Positions 25,102 to 34,748 are shown, numbered from the stretch's first letter. The stretch is 64,000 nucleotides of DNA from F23-B02 sp946405205 (GCA_946405205.1 CAMJGL010000005.1:36855-100854); one strand, 5' to 3'. Program-made: numbers and translations. Notes: a model not told the origin generated them from the letters alone.

Positions 25102-26405
25102 TTAAGCCTCCTCAGCTTACATACAAAAAAGCCGTCGGTGCCGTGGATATGCGGCCAGAAGGTCAGCATGCCGTCTGCCGCTTCAATGCCGTTCGGCAGA
25201 CTGAAGCCCTCGGCGGCATACTCCGGATGACGCGATAGGAAAGCCGTCACGACGTCTTCATTCTCCTCGCGGAAAACAGTGCAGGTGGAATACAGAAGAA
25301 CGCCGTCGGGCTTTACCGCCGCCGACAGATTTTCGAGTATTGCAGACTGTATTTCAGGCAGGGCCCTGCGCTCGTCGGGGTCTTTATAGCGGATATCCGG
25401 CTTTTTTCTTATAACTCCGTAGCCCGAGCACGGAACATCGGAAATGATAACATCAAAAGCATCATCGACAGGCTGCCTTGCGTCACGGGCAAAGGCGTCA
25501 ATAATGTCAAGCCCCAGGCGCTCAGCTCCGCTTATAATGAGCTTAATTTTTTTCTCGCTCAGGTCGCAGGAGGCTATCTCGCCCTCATTGTGCATTGCGA
25601 TGGCGGCGGCAAAGCTCTTTCCGCCGGGGGCGGCGCAGGCGTCAAGAACTCTCATCCCGGGTCTTATACCCGCTGCAAGAGCTGCACATTTTGCCGCGGG
25701 ATCCTGAACATAGAATAAGCCCTCTTCAAAGCCCGGCATCGCGCTCACATTGCCCGATGTTACAATACAGTCAGGAAGCCATGGATGCAGACGGCAGCTA
25801 TATCCCGCCGCCTCAAGGTTAGAGAGAAGCTCCGCAGACCTTGTTTTGAGCGTATTGACCTGAAGCGTGATCTCACTGACGGTGTTGTCGGCTGCGAAAA
25901 AAGCCTCGGTAAAAGCATAGCCATGGGCGTTTATCATGTATTCCGCCAGCCAGAGCGGATGACTGTATTTAACGGACAGGTGCTTTGCCGTACCCACTTC
26001 CGGGATCTCCGGCAGGGCATCGGCAGCGGCTGCGATCTTTCTCAAAACCGCGTTGCAAAAGCCCGCAGCCCTTGAATATCCAAGCTTTTTGCAAAGCATA
26101 ACGGCCTCGTTTACGGCGGCGTTCGCGGGGATCTTGTCCATAAACAGAAGCTGATAAACCGCGCATCGCAGAATATCGCGGACCTTTGGCTCTATCTTTG
26201 AAGGAGAGCTGCTGAACATATCGATATAGTAGTCGCAGTAAGTCAGGTTTTGCAGCACTCCGAGACAGATATTTGAAGCGAGAGCCGCAGAGCGTGAGTC
26301 AAGCCCGTATTTAGTTATAGCGCCGTCCGTAATGGCAGCCGACCACGCTTTCTCACGCCTGAAGCGCTCGAGCGCGAAAACCGCGGCTTCTCTTGCTTTG
26401 TCCAA
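25098..26405 (-). CDS. rsmB: 16S rRNA m5C967 methyltransferase RsmB
   Basis: Methylates C967 of 16S rRNA. 435 residues: an N-terminal NusB-like domain (1-140, DKIPANAAVNEAVML) and a SAM-dependent methyltransferase domain with DACAAPGGKSFAAA near 255, SDVPCSGYGVIRKKPDI near 320 and LLYSTCTV near 375, carrying the two catalytic cysteines. The start is TTG at 26405, with GAGG eight bases upstream, 3 bases past the fmt stop. Confidence 0.96.
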   Translation of the reverse strand: MDKAREAAVFALERFRREKAWSAAITDGAITKYGLDSRSAALASNICLGVLQNLTYCDYYIDMFSSSPSKIEPKVRDILRCAVYQLLFMDKIPANAAVNEAVMLCKKLGYSRAAGFCNAVLRKIAAAADALPEIPEVGTAKHLSVKYSHPLWLAEYMINAHGYAFTEAFFAADNTVSEITLQVNTLKTRSAELLSNLEAAGYSCRLHPWLPDCIVTSGNVSAMPGFEEGLFYVQDPAAKCAALAAGIRPGMRVLDACAAPGGKSFAAAIAMHNEGEIASCDLSEKKIKLIISGAERLGLDIIDAFARDARQPVDDAFDVIISDVPCSGYGVIRKKPDIRYKDPDERRALPEIQSAILENLSAAVKPDGVLLYSTCTVFREENEDVVTAFLSRHPEYAAEGFSLPNGIEAADGMLTFWPHIHGTDGFFVCKLRRLK

Positions 26406-26408
26406 ATC

Positions 26409-27332
26409 TTAATCCTCAACAGTGATGGGATGACCGAGAATATAATCCGCGGCCCTCATACGCTTTTTGCCTGGGGCCTGAAGCTCGGTTATCATGACGG
26501 TCTTGCCGCCAGCGCAGGCGATCTCAATGCCGTTTTTTCCGGCGCTTACGATGCTGCCGGGTGCTTTGGAGGTCTGGGTTTCCGTATACTGCGCGGCATA
26601 GACCTTGAACACCCCGCCCTGCAGCTCCGTTGTAGCGACCGGCCAGGGCTGCAAACCGTAGATCCACTTGATGATCTCCCTGGGCGTTCTGTTCCAGTCA
26701 ATGGGGCTGAGGCTCTTGTCGAGCATTTTAACATAGCTTGCTTCCGCATGGTTCTGCGGAACTCTCGGGGCACATCCGGCCTCGATGTCCTGCAATGTCT
26801 TGTGCAGAAGTTCGGCTCCCATGACCATCAGCCTGTCAAAAAGCTCGCCGGAGGTCTCAAACTCGCCTATCTCAGTTTCGGCGGTATATATAACGTCGCC
26901 GGTATCCATCTCGCTTGCAAGGTACATTGTGGATACGCCGGTCACTTTGTCTCCGTTCAGAACGGCCCACTGTATCGGGGCGGCGCCGCGATACTTCGGA
27001 AGCAGCGAGGCATGGACGTTTATTGCTCCGTATTTTGGCACCGCCAGCATATCGTCGGGCAATATCCTTCCGTAGGCGACAACGACGAGGATATCCGGCT
27101 CAAGGCTTTTGACAAGCTCGGTCGCGGTACCGTCGCGCAGCTTCGTGGGCTGGTATACGGGAATGTTATTGTCAAGAGCAAGCTGTTTTACAGGGCTGTA
27201 GGACAGCTGCATCCCCCTGTTTCGGGGCTTGTCCGGCTGAGTGAACACAGCCGCGATATCATATTTTTCGTCAATGAGTTTTTTCAGTGACTCCGCAGCA
27301 AAGTCGGGAGTTCCCATAAAAACAATTCGCAT
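26409..27332 (-). CDS. fmt: Methionyl-tRNA formyltransferase
   Basis: Formylates initiator Met-tRNA. The ATG at 27332 (MRIVFMGTPDFA) overlaps the def stop (TAATG) and gives 307 residues. The catalytic-domain motif HASLLPKYRGAAPIQWA is near residue 108, and the C-terminal OB-like domain begins near 205 (LSPIDWNRTPREI). An upstream extension to 27389 is rejected because the family start is clear. Confidence 0.97.
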   Translation of the reverse strand: MRIVFMGTPDFAAESLKKLIDEKYDIAAVFTQPDKPRNRGMQLSYSPVKQLALDNNIPVYQPTKLRDGTATELVKSLEPDILVVVAYGRILPDDMLAVPKYGAINVHASLLPKYRGAAPIQWAVLNGDKVTGVSTMYLASEMDTGDVIYTAETEIGEFETSGELFDRLMVMGAELLHKTLQDIEAGCAPRVPQNHAEASYVKMLDKSLSPIDWNRTPREIIKWIYGLQPWPVATTELQGGVFKVYAAQYTETQTSKAPGSIVSAGKNGIEIACAGGKTVMITELQAPGKKRMRAADYILGHPITVED

Positions 27333-27838
27333 TACTCGTCCTCGTTTCCCGGGCCTCTGAGTTCCTCTTCGGTGAGCATACGCTCGCATTTTTCGGTGAA
27401 CAGATGCCCGTCAAGGTGTTCAAGCTCATGGCAGATGCAGCGGGCGGTCAGCCCCTCGCCTTCGTATTCAAACCAATTGCCGTCCCTGTCCTGCGCCCTT
27501 ACTTTTGCGTGCGAGGGTCTGCGCACTATCCCGTATTCGCCGGGCACGCTGAGGCAGCCCTCGGCTCCGACCTGCTCTCCGGAGGCCTCGATGAGCTCGG
27601 GGTTTATGAGTTCGAGGATCTCTTCCTCCTCACCTTCCTCGACATTGGTCTCAATCACTAATACGGCTCTGCGCAGAATGCCTACCTGCGGGGCGGCAAG
27701 ACCGACGCCGTTTGCCTTCATAAGTGTATCGGCCATGTCGTCAAGAAGCTGGTGCAGTCTTGCGTCGAACTTCACAACGGGGCGGCAGGCCTTATAAAGG
27801 ATCTTATCCTCTTTGGTTACTATATTTCTGAGTGCCAT
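27332..27838 (-). CDS. def: Peptide deformylase
   Basis: Removes the N-formyl group from new proteins. 168 residues. All three metal motifs are present: GVGLAAPQVG near residue 43, EGCLSVPG near 93 and CHELEHLDGHLF near 136 (the HExxH metal site). Start ATG 27838 has AAAGGAG. It is paired with fmt as in most bacteria. Confidence 0.97.
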   Translation of the reverse strand: MALRNIVTKEDKILYKACRPVVKFDARLHQLLDDMADTLMKANGVGLAAPQVGILRRAVLVIETNVEEGEEEEILELINPELIEASGEQVGAEGCLSVPGEYGIVRRPSHAKVRAQDRDGNWFEYEGEGLTARCICHELEHLDGHLFTEKCERMLTEEELRGPGNEDE

Positions 27839-27849
27839 TGTATTCTCCT

Positions 27850-30102
27850 TTAGCTTAGGGGATTGTTGTCGGCAAAAATGCTGACGCCTTTGTATTTTCC
27901 AGACGAGTTCAGTTTAATCAGTACGGCGGATACGAGCTCTCGTATTTCTTTATCAGCCCTGCAGCATAAATTAACTCTGTATCTGTATCTGTTGTTTACC
28001 TTGACAACGGCAAGCGGCGCAGGGCCCAGAATGCTCACATCGGGACGCGATCTTACCGAAGCGGCAAGGATACGGCGAATATCCGAGCAGCATTTGAGCA
28101 CGGCGCTTTCCTCGGCTCCCGAGGCGGTTATTGAAATGATATCCGCAAAGGGCGGGGTGTTCTGAAGCCTGCGAAGCTGTATCTCCGACTGATAGAAGCC
28201 GTCATAGTCCTGAGCGGCCGCCAGACGGATGATCTCGTTCTGCGGCGTGAAGGTCTGAATCACGGCTCGTCCGGGCTTTTTACCTCTGCCGCTTCTGCCG
28301 ACGACCTGCGTAATGAGCGAAAATGTACGCTCGCCGGAGCGGTAATCTCCGCAATACAGGCTTTGGTCGGCGGACAGAACGCCGATAAGCGTAACATTTT
28401 CAAAATTAAGCCCCTTGGTGACCATTTGTGTACCCACCATGATGGGGATCTTCTCTTCCCGAAACTTCTCAAGCAGAGCCTCGTGGCTTCCGGCGGCCTT
28501 TACGGTATCGGTATCCATCCGTATAACGCCCGCATCGGGAATAAGCTGCTTGAGCTCCTCCTCGATAAGCTGGGTGCCCGCTCCTATAAAGGTGAGCAGA
28601 CCGCCGCAGTCGGGACAGAACGGATCCGGCTTTCTGCTGTACCCGCAATAGTGACACATAAGCCGCCGGTTTGAGCTGTGATAAGTGAGCGATACGCTGC
28701 AGTTCGGGCACTTATAAATGTGTCCGCATTCGCCGCAGCTTATAAGCTTGTTCGCGCCGCGCCTGTTAATAAACAGTATGCTCTGCTCGCCGCGCTCAAG
28801 ATTTTCTCCGAGCTCGTTTTGGAGCCGGGCGCTGATATTACCGCCGTTGCCGCTGCGAAGCTCGCTTTTCATATCGACTATGCTGACGGCGGGAAGCCGC
28901 ATCTCATTATACCGCTCATGGAGCTCAAAGTACTTGTACTTCCCTGTTTCAGCGGCGTAGCGGCTCTCAATATCAGGGGTGGCTGAGCCCAGCAGCAGAA
29001 GCGAATCCGTTTTTGCACAGCGGTACTTTGCGATGTCTCTGGCGTGATACCGCGGGGAGTTTTCGGATTTATAGCTCTCCTCCTGCTCCTCGTCTATGAT
29101 TATAAGTCCCAGATTTTCAAATGGTGCGAACACGGCGCTTCGTGTTCCGATAACGAGCCTGGCATCGCCGTTTTTGGCCCGTTTCCATTCATCATACCGT
29201 TCTCCGAGAGATAAGCTGCTGTGCAGAACGGCAACTTGGTTCCCGAAGTAGCCGGAAAAGGTGCGTATCATCTGCGGCGTAAGCGATATTTCGGGTACGA
29301 GCAGGATCGCGCTTTTGCCGGCTTTCAGAACATCGTCGATGAGGTGGATATATACCGAGGTTTTTCCGCTTCCTGTAACGCCGCAGAGCAGAGCGGCCTC
29401 GGCAGAGCTTTCGTTTAAAAGCGCATTAAGCCCATCGTAAACGGCGCTCTGAGCGGAGTTCAGCACCGGCAAGGTCTGAATATCGTCGTTCCATATCTCC
29501 GGACGCCTGAATACCTCTTCAAAATCAGTTTGAACAAGCCCTGCATTGACGAGGGCTTTAAGCGACTGTCTTGAGGCTCCGGTGAAATACAGCGCCTCCT
29601 GAGCGGAGACCCTGCCGACCGAACACAAGAGCCCGAGAAGCTCCGCCTGCATCGGAGCCTTTCGGCGCTTGGCCTGAGAGAGCGCAAAGGCCTCTTCCGC
29701 GCTGACGGCAAGACTTATCATTTCACGGGTCTTGTCATTTACCCTGCGTGTCCCGTCTGCTTTAAACCAGAAGCCGGCCGGCAGAATTGTCTTAACAGCG
29801 TCATAAACCGTGCAGAAAAAACGGTCGTGCATCCAGAGCGCAAGCCTTATCTGGGACGGTGTGAGTACGGGGTCGTTGTCAAGAACGGACTCGATCGGCT
29901 TGAGCTTATCAAAATCGCTCCTGTCTGACACTCCGAGAACTATGCCCTCGCTGCGGCGGTTGCCTCTTGAAAAAGGCACGGTAACGCGCACACCGGGCTT
30001 CACCTTTCCCAGCAGTGCTTCGGGAATAAGATAGTCGTAGGGCTTGTCAAGCCAATATGTTGCGGCACTGACCGCTATTTTTGCCACCGTGGCTTCGGAC
30101 AT
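27850..30102 (-). CDS. priA: Primosomal protein N' (PriA helicase)
   Basis: Restarts stalled replication forks; superfamily 2 3'-5' helicase. 750 residues: N-terminal 3'-DNA-binding domain (1-100), Walker A GVTGSGKTSVY near 242, DEEQEESYKSE near 335 and two zinc-binding modules (CGECGHIYKCPNC and CHYCG..CPDCG, about 455-500). The C-terminal helicase half includes VTKGLNFENVTL and QVVGRSGRG. Start ATG 30102 has GGGGGTGGGG. It opens the priA-def-fmt-rsmB-rlmN-stp-prkC-rsgA operon. No clear promoter is seen in the short gap before it. Confidence 0.97.
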   Translation of the reverse strand: MSEATVAKIAVSAATYWLDKPYDYLIPEALLGKVKPGVRVTVPFSRGNRRSEGIVLGVSDRSDFDKLKPIESVLDNDPVLTPSQIRLALWMHDRFFCTVYDAVKTILPAGFWFKADGTRRVNDKTREMISLAVSAEEAFALSQAKRRKAPMQAELLGLLCSVGRVSAQEALYFTGASRQSLKALVNAGLVQTDFEEVFRRPEIWNDDIQTLPVLNSAQSAVYDGLNALLNESSAEAALLCGVTGSGKTSVYIHLIDDVLKAGKSAILLVPEISLTPQMIRTFSGYFGNQVAVLHSSLSLGERYDEWKRAKNGDARLVIGTRSAVFAPFENLGLIIIDEEQEESYKSENSPRYHARDIAKYRCAKTDSLLLLGSATPDIESRYAAETGKYKYFELHERYNEMRLPAVSIVDMKSELRSGNGGNISARLQNELGENLERGEQSILFINRRGANKLISCGECGHIYKCPNCSVSLTYHSSNRRLMCHYCGYSRKPDPFCPDCGGLLTFIGAGTQLIEEELKQLIPDAGVIRMDTDTVKAAGSHEALLEKFREEKIPIMVGTQMVTKGLNFENVTLIGVLSADQSLYCGDYRSGERTFSLITQVVGRSGRGKKPGRAVIQTFTPQNEIIRLAAAQDYDGFYQSEIQLRRLQNTPPFADIISITASGAEESAVLKCCSDIRRILAASVRSRPDVSILGPAPLAVVKVNNRYRYRVNLCCRADKEIRELVSAVLIKLNSSGKYKGVSIFADNNPLS

Positions 30103-30137
30103 ACCCCACCCCCTGTTCCCTGTCTAAACGAATTATC

Positions 30138-30188
30138 AAAAAAATGGCGGAGCATAGGCAAAAGGGTATTATCACCTCGTGCTCCGCC
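30138..30188 (-). terminator. Terminator after rpoZ
   Basis: A 9-bp stem (GGCGGAGCA / TGCTCCGCC) with a loop of about 25 bases followed by TTTTTTT on the minus strand, starting six bases past the rpoZ stop. It ends the cdaA-to-rpoZ operon. Confidence 0.85.
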
Positions 30189-30193
30189 GAGCA

Positions 30194-30385
30194 TTATTTC
30201 TCTATTGTGAGCTTGCCTGTGTAAACCTCGTCGATCGCGGCGGAAACGGGCTTCTTCTCGAGGATCTCACCGTTTTCCTCGGCTGCCGCGGAGATGGCGC
30301 GCGCTCTTCTCGCAACGAGATTAACAAGCTGATAGCGGTTACCTGTCTTGTTTACAAGTTCGGCTACGGGGGGATAAAGCATCAT
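30194..30385 (-). CDS. rpoZ: RNA polymerase omega subunit
   Basis: Omega subunit, which helps fold and assemble the beta' subunit. 63 residues with the family core NKTGNRYQLVNLVARRARAI and a C-terminal KPVSAAIDEVYTGKL. Start ATG 30385 (or the next codon) has GAGGT upstream. It directly follows gmk, as in most bacteria. Confidence 0.95.
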   Translation of the reverse strand: MMLYPPVAELVNKTGNRYQLVNLVARRARAISAAAEENGEILEKKPVSAAIDEVYTGKLTIEK

Positions 30386-30387
30386 AA

Positions 30388-30993
30388 TCAGTCTACCTCG
30401 CTTAAATAGTTTTTTCTCAAATCATATTTGCAGTATTCCGCAGTGATGATCGCAGAAAGCTCTCTCGACGCAGTATCCGCATCATCATTGATAACTATAT
30501 AGTCATAGAAATCGGCCGCGGCATATTCTTCTCTCGCACGGATAAGGCGAGCCTCGATCTTGCGTTCAGAATCGGTGCCTCTTCCGCGGAGGCGGGTCTC
30601 CAGCTCCTTCATGGAGGGCGGAATGATGAATATCATGACCGCATCCGGCATCTTCTGATGTACCTGCAGCGCACCCTGCACCTCAATGTCCAGCAGCACG
30701 TTCATTCCCTCGCTGAGCTTCTGCTCAACATAGGCTCTGGGAGTCCCGTAGGAATTGGCAACATATTCGGCATGCTCGAGAAATTCATCGTTTTCGACCA
30801 TTTCACGGAACTTGTCCAGGTCAACAAAAAAGTATTCCTTACCGTCGATCTCACCGGGACGGGGCTTACGCGTCGTTGCGGATACCGAAAAGCAAACGTC
30901 GCTGCGGCCTTCAAGCGCTTTGAACACCACGGTGCTCTTTCCCGCGCCCGAGGGGCCGGATATCACTATTAGTTTTCCTCTTTGATTAGCCAT
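30388..30993 (-). CDS. gmk: Guanylate kinase
   Basis: Phosphorylates GMP to GDP. I use ATG 30993 (MANQRGKLIVISG), which has AGGAAGG upstream; it overlaps the remA stop by 8 bases and gives 201 residues. The P-loop SGPSGAGKST is near residue 11, SATTRKPRPGEIDGKEYFF near 35, and EVQGALQV near 100. Confidence 0.97.
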   Translation of the reverse strand: MANQRGKLIVISGPSGAGKSTVVFKALEGRSDVCFSVSATTRKPRPGEIDGKEYFFVDLDKFREMVENDEFLEHAEYVANSYGTPRAYVEQKLSEGMNVLLDIEVQGALQVHQKMPDAVMIFIIPPSMKELETRLRGRGTDSERKIEARLIRAREEYAAADFYDYIVINDDADTASRELSAIITAEYCKYDLRKNYLSEVD

Positions 30994-31246
30994 CTGCTGT
31001 ACCTTCCTCATTAGTATTTGAAATTCGCGCCGTTAGTGCCTCGGGCGTCAGCGCGGATAAAATGACATTTCCGCTGTCCATTACCAGAACTGCCTTGGTG
31101 CTTCGGCCAAAGGAGGCGTCGATCAGCAGCCCCTTTTCCCTGATATCCTGGATCATTCGCTTTATCGGAGCCGATTCGGGGCTCACGACCGCGACGATGC
31201 GCTCTGCGGACACCATATTGCCAAAGCCGATATTTATAAGTCTCAT
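30986..31246 (-). CDS. remA: RemA family regulatory protein (DUF370)
   Basis: DNA-binding regulator first described as an activator of biofilm matrix and osmoprotection genes in Bacillus subtilis. The ATG at 31246 (MRLINIGFGNMV) has GAGG six bases upstream and gives 86 residues. Core motifs INIGFGN, VSPESAPIKRMI and AVLVMDSGNVILSA are intact. In non-Bacillus Clostridia the target genes are unknown. It sits between yicC and gmk, the conserved position. Confidence 0.94.
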   Translation of the reverse strand: MRLINIGFGNMVSAERIVAVVSPESAPIKRMIQDIREKGLLIDASFGRSTKAVLVMDSGNVILSALTPEALTARISNTNEEGTADG

Positions 31247-31254
31247 AGCCTGCC

Positions 31255-32133
31255 TCACTCAATATTCTGGATCTGCTCACGGATCTTTTCGATCTCAGAT
31301 TTAAGGTCGACAACGACATGGGCGATATCGGAATTCTGGCACTTGGAGCCTGTCGTATTTGCCTCGCGGTTAAACTCCTGCATAAGGAAATCTATCTTCC
31401 TGCCTATGGGAGAGCCGGTTTCAAGCATCGTCCTGAGCTGGGCGATGTGGCTGCGCAGCCGGACGGTCTCCTCATCGACGGCGACCTTGTCGGCAAAAAT
31501 TGCGGCCTCGGTTATAATGCGGTTCTCGTCAACTCCGGCGGAGCCGAGGACTTCGTTAAGCTTCTGAAGCAGCTTTTCTCTGTATTCGATAACGGTCTTG
31601 GGCGCACTTTCCTCGATGATACCGACAAAGTTTTCGATATTCTCAAGCTTTGAAAGCACATCGGCTTTCAGCTTTTCGCCCTCGCGTATGCGCATGGAGT
31701 CAAAATCCTGCAGAGCCTGTTCAGCGACCGACCTGATGCCCTCGGCGACCGCCTCGGCGTCAAGCTCCTTCTTCTCTACCGAGAGGATATCCGGAAATCT
31801 GCTGACGCTCATAACGCTGATATCATCAGGCAGGCCATACTCGGCAGCGATATGATGAAGCGCGTCAATATAGCCCTTGAGCAGCGGCTCATTGACTCTT
31901 ACTACCATATCATCGGCCATGGAAGTATCGACCGTGACGAACACGTCTACCTTGCCGCGGCTGATATGCGACTGAACGGCGGCCTTTACTGTCTCCTCGG
32001 CAAAGATAAAGCTCCGCGGAAGTCTGACAGATGTGTCAAGGAACTTGTTATTGACGCTTTTAAGCTCAACGCTCACCTCAATGCCCTCGACGGTGCCCTT
32101 GGCACTGCCGTAGCCGGTCATGCTTTTTATCAT
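31255..32133 (-). CDS. yicC: YicC/YloC family endoribonuclease
   Basis: YicC family protein, 292 residues. Members were recently described as endoribonucleases. Signature MIKSMTGYGSAKG at the N-terminus, NNKFLDTSVRLPR near 30, and the C-terminal GRKIDFLMQEFNREANTTGSK near 245. The yicC-remA-gmk-rpoZ order is conserved in Firmicutes. Confidence 0.93.
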   Translation of the reverse strand: MIKSMTGYGSAKGTVEGIEVSVELKSVNNKFLDTSVRLPRSFIFAEETVKAAVQSHISRGKVDVFVTVDTSMADDMVVRVNEPLLKGYIDALHHIAAEYGLPDDISVMSVSRFPDILSVEKKELDAEAVAEGIRSVAEQALQDFDSMRIREGEKLKADVLSKLENIENFVGIIEESAPKTVIEYREKLLQKLNEVLGSAGVDENRIITEAAIFADKVAVDEETVRLRSHIAQLRTMLETGSPIGRKIDFLMQEFNREANTTGSKCQNSDIAHVVVDLKSEIEKIREQIQNIE

Positions 32134-32145
32134 TTTCCCTCCGTC

Positions 32146-32553
32146 TCAGCGAAGCTGAGTTATAACAAATTTGATTGGTTTTTTTCTTTTGCTTATCCGC
32201 TGATAAATGATGACTACAGCCGCTGCAAGGCAGAAAGCCGCAAAGCTGCACAAAACGCTCAGTCCTTCGCTGAGATGATTGGCTGCCGCTATTGCATAGC
32301 CGATGAAAAATACGATAAACGGTACGATATACAGCAAAAATGCTGCACCGAAGATCCTTGAGCTCAGGCTCTCTATAACGACCTTCTCTCCGGGTCTGGC
32401 GTGTACCGTGTTTTTGGCAAATGCTTTTATCTCGTTCTGGAAAACACAGCTTTCGCAGTTTCCGCAATTGCTGCCGCAGGCGGTCCCGCGGGACACCGCC
32501 ACCTCAGCCATTCCGTTGGGAAACACCTTGGTAACTACTGCATCCTGAGTCAT
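32146..32553 (-). CDS. RseC/MucC-like SoxR-reducing family protein
   Basis: A 135-residue membrane protein of the RseC/MucC family, linked elsewhere to electron transfer or sigma-E control. The N-terminal domain has a four-cysteine cluster (ACGSNCGNCESC, near residues 25-36) and a soluble region, then two membrane segments (FLLYIVPFIVFFIGYAIA and FAAFCLAAAVVIIY) and a basic tail. It lies between cdaR and yicC. Its role in Clostridia is unknown. Confidence 0.82.
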   Translation of the reverse strand: MTQDAVVTKVFPNGMAEVAVSRGTACGSNCGNCESCVFQNEIKAFAKNTVHARPGEKVVIESLSSRIFGAAFLLYIVPFIVFFIGYAIAAANHLSEGLSVLCSFAAFCLAAAVVIIYQRISKRKKPIKFVITQLR

Positions 32554-32574
32554 ATCAGTTTCCTTTCAAGCTTA

Positions 32575-33834
32575 TTAATCTTTATTTATCGTAACAGTTA
32601 CCCTTACGTCGCCGATGGCACCGACATTATCATGACCGCTGACACGGACTTTGGCGTTGACTATGACCTGTCCGGTCGTTGCGCCGTAATCGGAAAGATC
32701 CGCAATAACGCTTATATCGTCGGCACTGATGCTGTCAAGGATCTCACTGCTCAGCGCTCTGAGCGTTACCTCTACCTCCTTGGTGTCTATCGTGACATGA
32801 TATCCGCTGCTGACACCGCGGCAGGAAATATTTGTTGTAGTAAAGGTTTTCGTGTGAGTTCCCTCGACCTCTACCGTTACCTTTGCCTCCGATACGCCTG
32901 TTAGATTTTGTATGCCGTCCTCAAGTTCGATGGTAAAGGTGTGTTCATAGCCGCTCACAAAGGACGAAAGATCTATCGAGCCTATCTCAATATACTCCAG
33001 ATCGTCAACAATACGGGAGTCACCGGCGATCTTGATCGTCTGCGGGTCGATTTTTACAGTGCAGTTAGCCGCCGTTATTCCTCCTCCGGAAATGAGATTT
33101 ACTTTAAGCGGCACTTCTTTGGATTTCAGAATGGGCTGAGTTGCGGTGATCTTATCAACAGAGATCCTAAGCCCCTCCTTGGAGCAGGCATTACCGTCCG
33201 CATCCATCAGCGTGAAGTCTGCCTCCTCGGTATAGGTCGATTCAATGGTTTGATCCTTGCCGAAGGTGACCCACGCGTGGTCTATCTTCTCAATGCTCGC
33301 AACAGGTCCCTCGATAACGATCGTTCCGGGCTCAAAGACGAATTCCTCGGCCACACAGCCCTCGGCGATCGTGCCCTCGAAGCTGCCCTTGACCTCAATG
33401 GTCTTTTTGTCGTTCCTTACTACCGTAAAGTTGATGGTTTCGGGATTCTTTCTGACCACGGTGATGCTGTTGGCATCCACATAGTCGGGAAGCTCAAGCC
33501 TGTACGCCCATGTCATATCGTTGGGCTGGGTGATGTTGCTGACGTCTATCACGGCTTTTATGTCGCTTGATTTCAGCTTGGTGATGTTGCTGCGCTCGCC
33601 GCGCACAACAATGCTGACGGTTTCCGTATCAACACTTGCTATGGACAGGTTTCTGTCAGCCAAAAGCTCCTCCTGCCCTCTGAATTCGACAACAATGCCG
33701 TTGAAGGTGATCTCTTTGTCCGTGGTATCAAGGCTTGTTACATATGCCCACATTACCAGTGAGCAGAGCAGCGACACGATCATCCAAAAGACTTTGCTGT
33801 CGTATAACTTTTTAGTTCCTTTTTTCTGTTCCAT
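32575..33834 (-). CDS. cdaR: YbbR-domain protein CdaR, regulator of CdaA
   Basis: Membrane-anchored extracytoplasmic protein with YbbR repeats that modulates the diadenylate cyclase CdaA. The ATG at 33834 has AAGGTGA six bases upstream, giving 419 residues and a 23-base overlap with cdaA. One membrane segment (VFWMIVSLLCSLVMWAYV, about 15-32) is followed by about four YbbR repeats, such as PDYVDANSITVVRKNPETI and VPLKVNLISGGG. Confidence 0.92.
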   Translation of the reverse strand: MEQKKGTKKLYDSKVFWMIVSLLCSLVMWAYVTSLDTTDKEITFNGIVVEFRGQEELLADRNLSIASVDTETVSIVVRGERSNITKLKSSDIKAVIDVSNITQPNDMTWAYRLELPDYVDANSITVVRKNPETINFTVVRNDKKTIEVKGSFEGTIAEGCVAEEFVFEPGTIVIEGPVASIEKIDHAWVTFGKDQTIESTYTEEADFTLMDADGNACSKEGLRISVDKITATQPILKSKEVPLKVNLISGGGITAANCTVKIDPQTIKIAGDSRIVDDLEYIEIGSIDLSSFVSGYEHTFTIELEDGIQNLTGVSEAKVTVEVEGTHTKTFTTTNISCRGVSSGYHVTIDTKEVEVTLRALSSEILDSISADDISVIADLSDYGATTGQVIVNAKVRVSGHDNVGAIGDVRVTVTINKD

Positions 33835-34699
33835 CACTGTTCACCTTACGTTTGTCAAAAAAACGTGAAAAAATCTCGGACGCGGTGCTCTTTCTGCTTT
33901 CCTCCTGCACGAGCTCATTTCGCAGGAGCTTTTCAAAGGTCGCCAGATTAAGGTTGCGCTTGAGCATACCCTCGACCGCGATCGATATTGCCCCGGTCTC
34001 CTCGGATACGATCACGACGACCGCGTCTGACTGTTCACTGGCTCCGAGACCTGCGCGGTGCCGCATTCCGAGGTCTTTACTGAGGTTTGTCTTATTCGTC
34101 AGCGGAAGTACACATCCGGCTGCGGCGATCCTTGCATTGCGGATAATAAGCGCACCGTCATGCAGCGGAGCTTTGGGATAGAATATATTTTTCAGCAGCT
34201 CGGCTGTTGTGTCGGCGTCAATGATAGTGCCGGTGGTCATAATGTCGCTGAGCTTAATGTTGCGCTCAAATATGATAAGTGCTCCGGTCTTGGTCCTGGA
34301 CATCTGATCGCAGGCAAGAACGGTCTGCGTTATGGCGGCTTCGACCTCGCTTTCGGCCCTTAGCTTCGGTGAGAACAGGCCGTAGAGATTCTGACTTCCC
34401 ACTTTCGCAAGCAGCTTTCTGAGCTCCGGCTGGAAAATAATTACCAGCGCGATAAGGCCGATCTCAACCGCCTTTTTAAGTATATAGTTTATCATTGTCA
34501 GGTGAGCAACACCGGACAGGAACAAAGCGATCAAAAGGAAGAAAATACCCTTGGCAAGATTATATGAGCTTGTCTTTCTTACCAGGTTGATTACTTTATA
34601 AAACAGATATGCGACTATCAGGATGTCCACAGCATCCCAAAAGCCGATAGTAGAAAAGTAATTGAGCATTCTTATGAAATAACTCGATAATTCCTGCAT
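33812..34699 (-). CDS. cdaA: Diadenylate cyclase CdaA
   Basis: Makes cyclic di-AMP from two ATP. 295 residues: three N-terminal membrane segments (about 15-100) and a DAC domain with the catalytic DGA (KAPLHDGALII) near residue 180 and RHR (LGMRHRAGLG) near 212. Start ATG 34699 has GTGGGGA. It heads an operon with its regulator cdaR, behind a good promoter and a hairpin-bearing leader. Confidence 0.96.
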   Translation of the reverse strand: MQELSSYFIRMLNYFSTIGFWDAVDILIVAYLFYKVINLVRKTSSYNLAKGIFFLLIALFLSGVAHLTMINYILKKAVEIGLIALVIIFQPELRKLLAKVGSQNLYGLFSPKLRAESEVEAAITQTVLACDQMSRTKTGALIIFERNIKLSDIMTTGTIIDADTTAELLKNIFYPKAPLHDGALIIRNARIAAAGCVLPLTNKTNLSKDLGMRHRAGLGASEQSDAVVVIVSEETGAISIAVEGMLKRNLNLATFEKLLRNELVQEESRKSTASEIFSRFFDKRKVNSDGTEKRN

Positions 34700-34722
34700 T
34701 TATGATCCCCACTAATCTATCT

Positions 34723-34748
34723 TTGCGGACTGCGCGGGCAGTCCGCAA
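34723..34748 (-). promoter_or_regulatory. Hairpin in the cdaA leader
   Basis: A perfect 11-bp inverted repeat (TTGCGGACTGC / GCAGTCCGCAA) with a 4-base loop, about 15 bases past the expected transcription start. No U-tract follows, so it is not a terminator; it may stabilise the mRNA or bind a protein. Confidence 0.6.

Noticed and set aside
34723..34748. Reading the cdaA leader hairpin as a terminator of the cysteine desulfurase unit
   Set aside because: It lies downstream of the cdaA promoter and has no U-tract, so it belongs to the cdaA leader.
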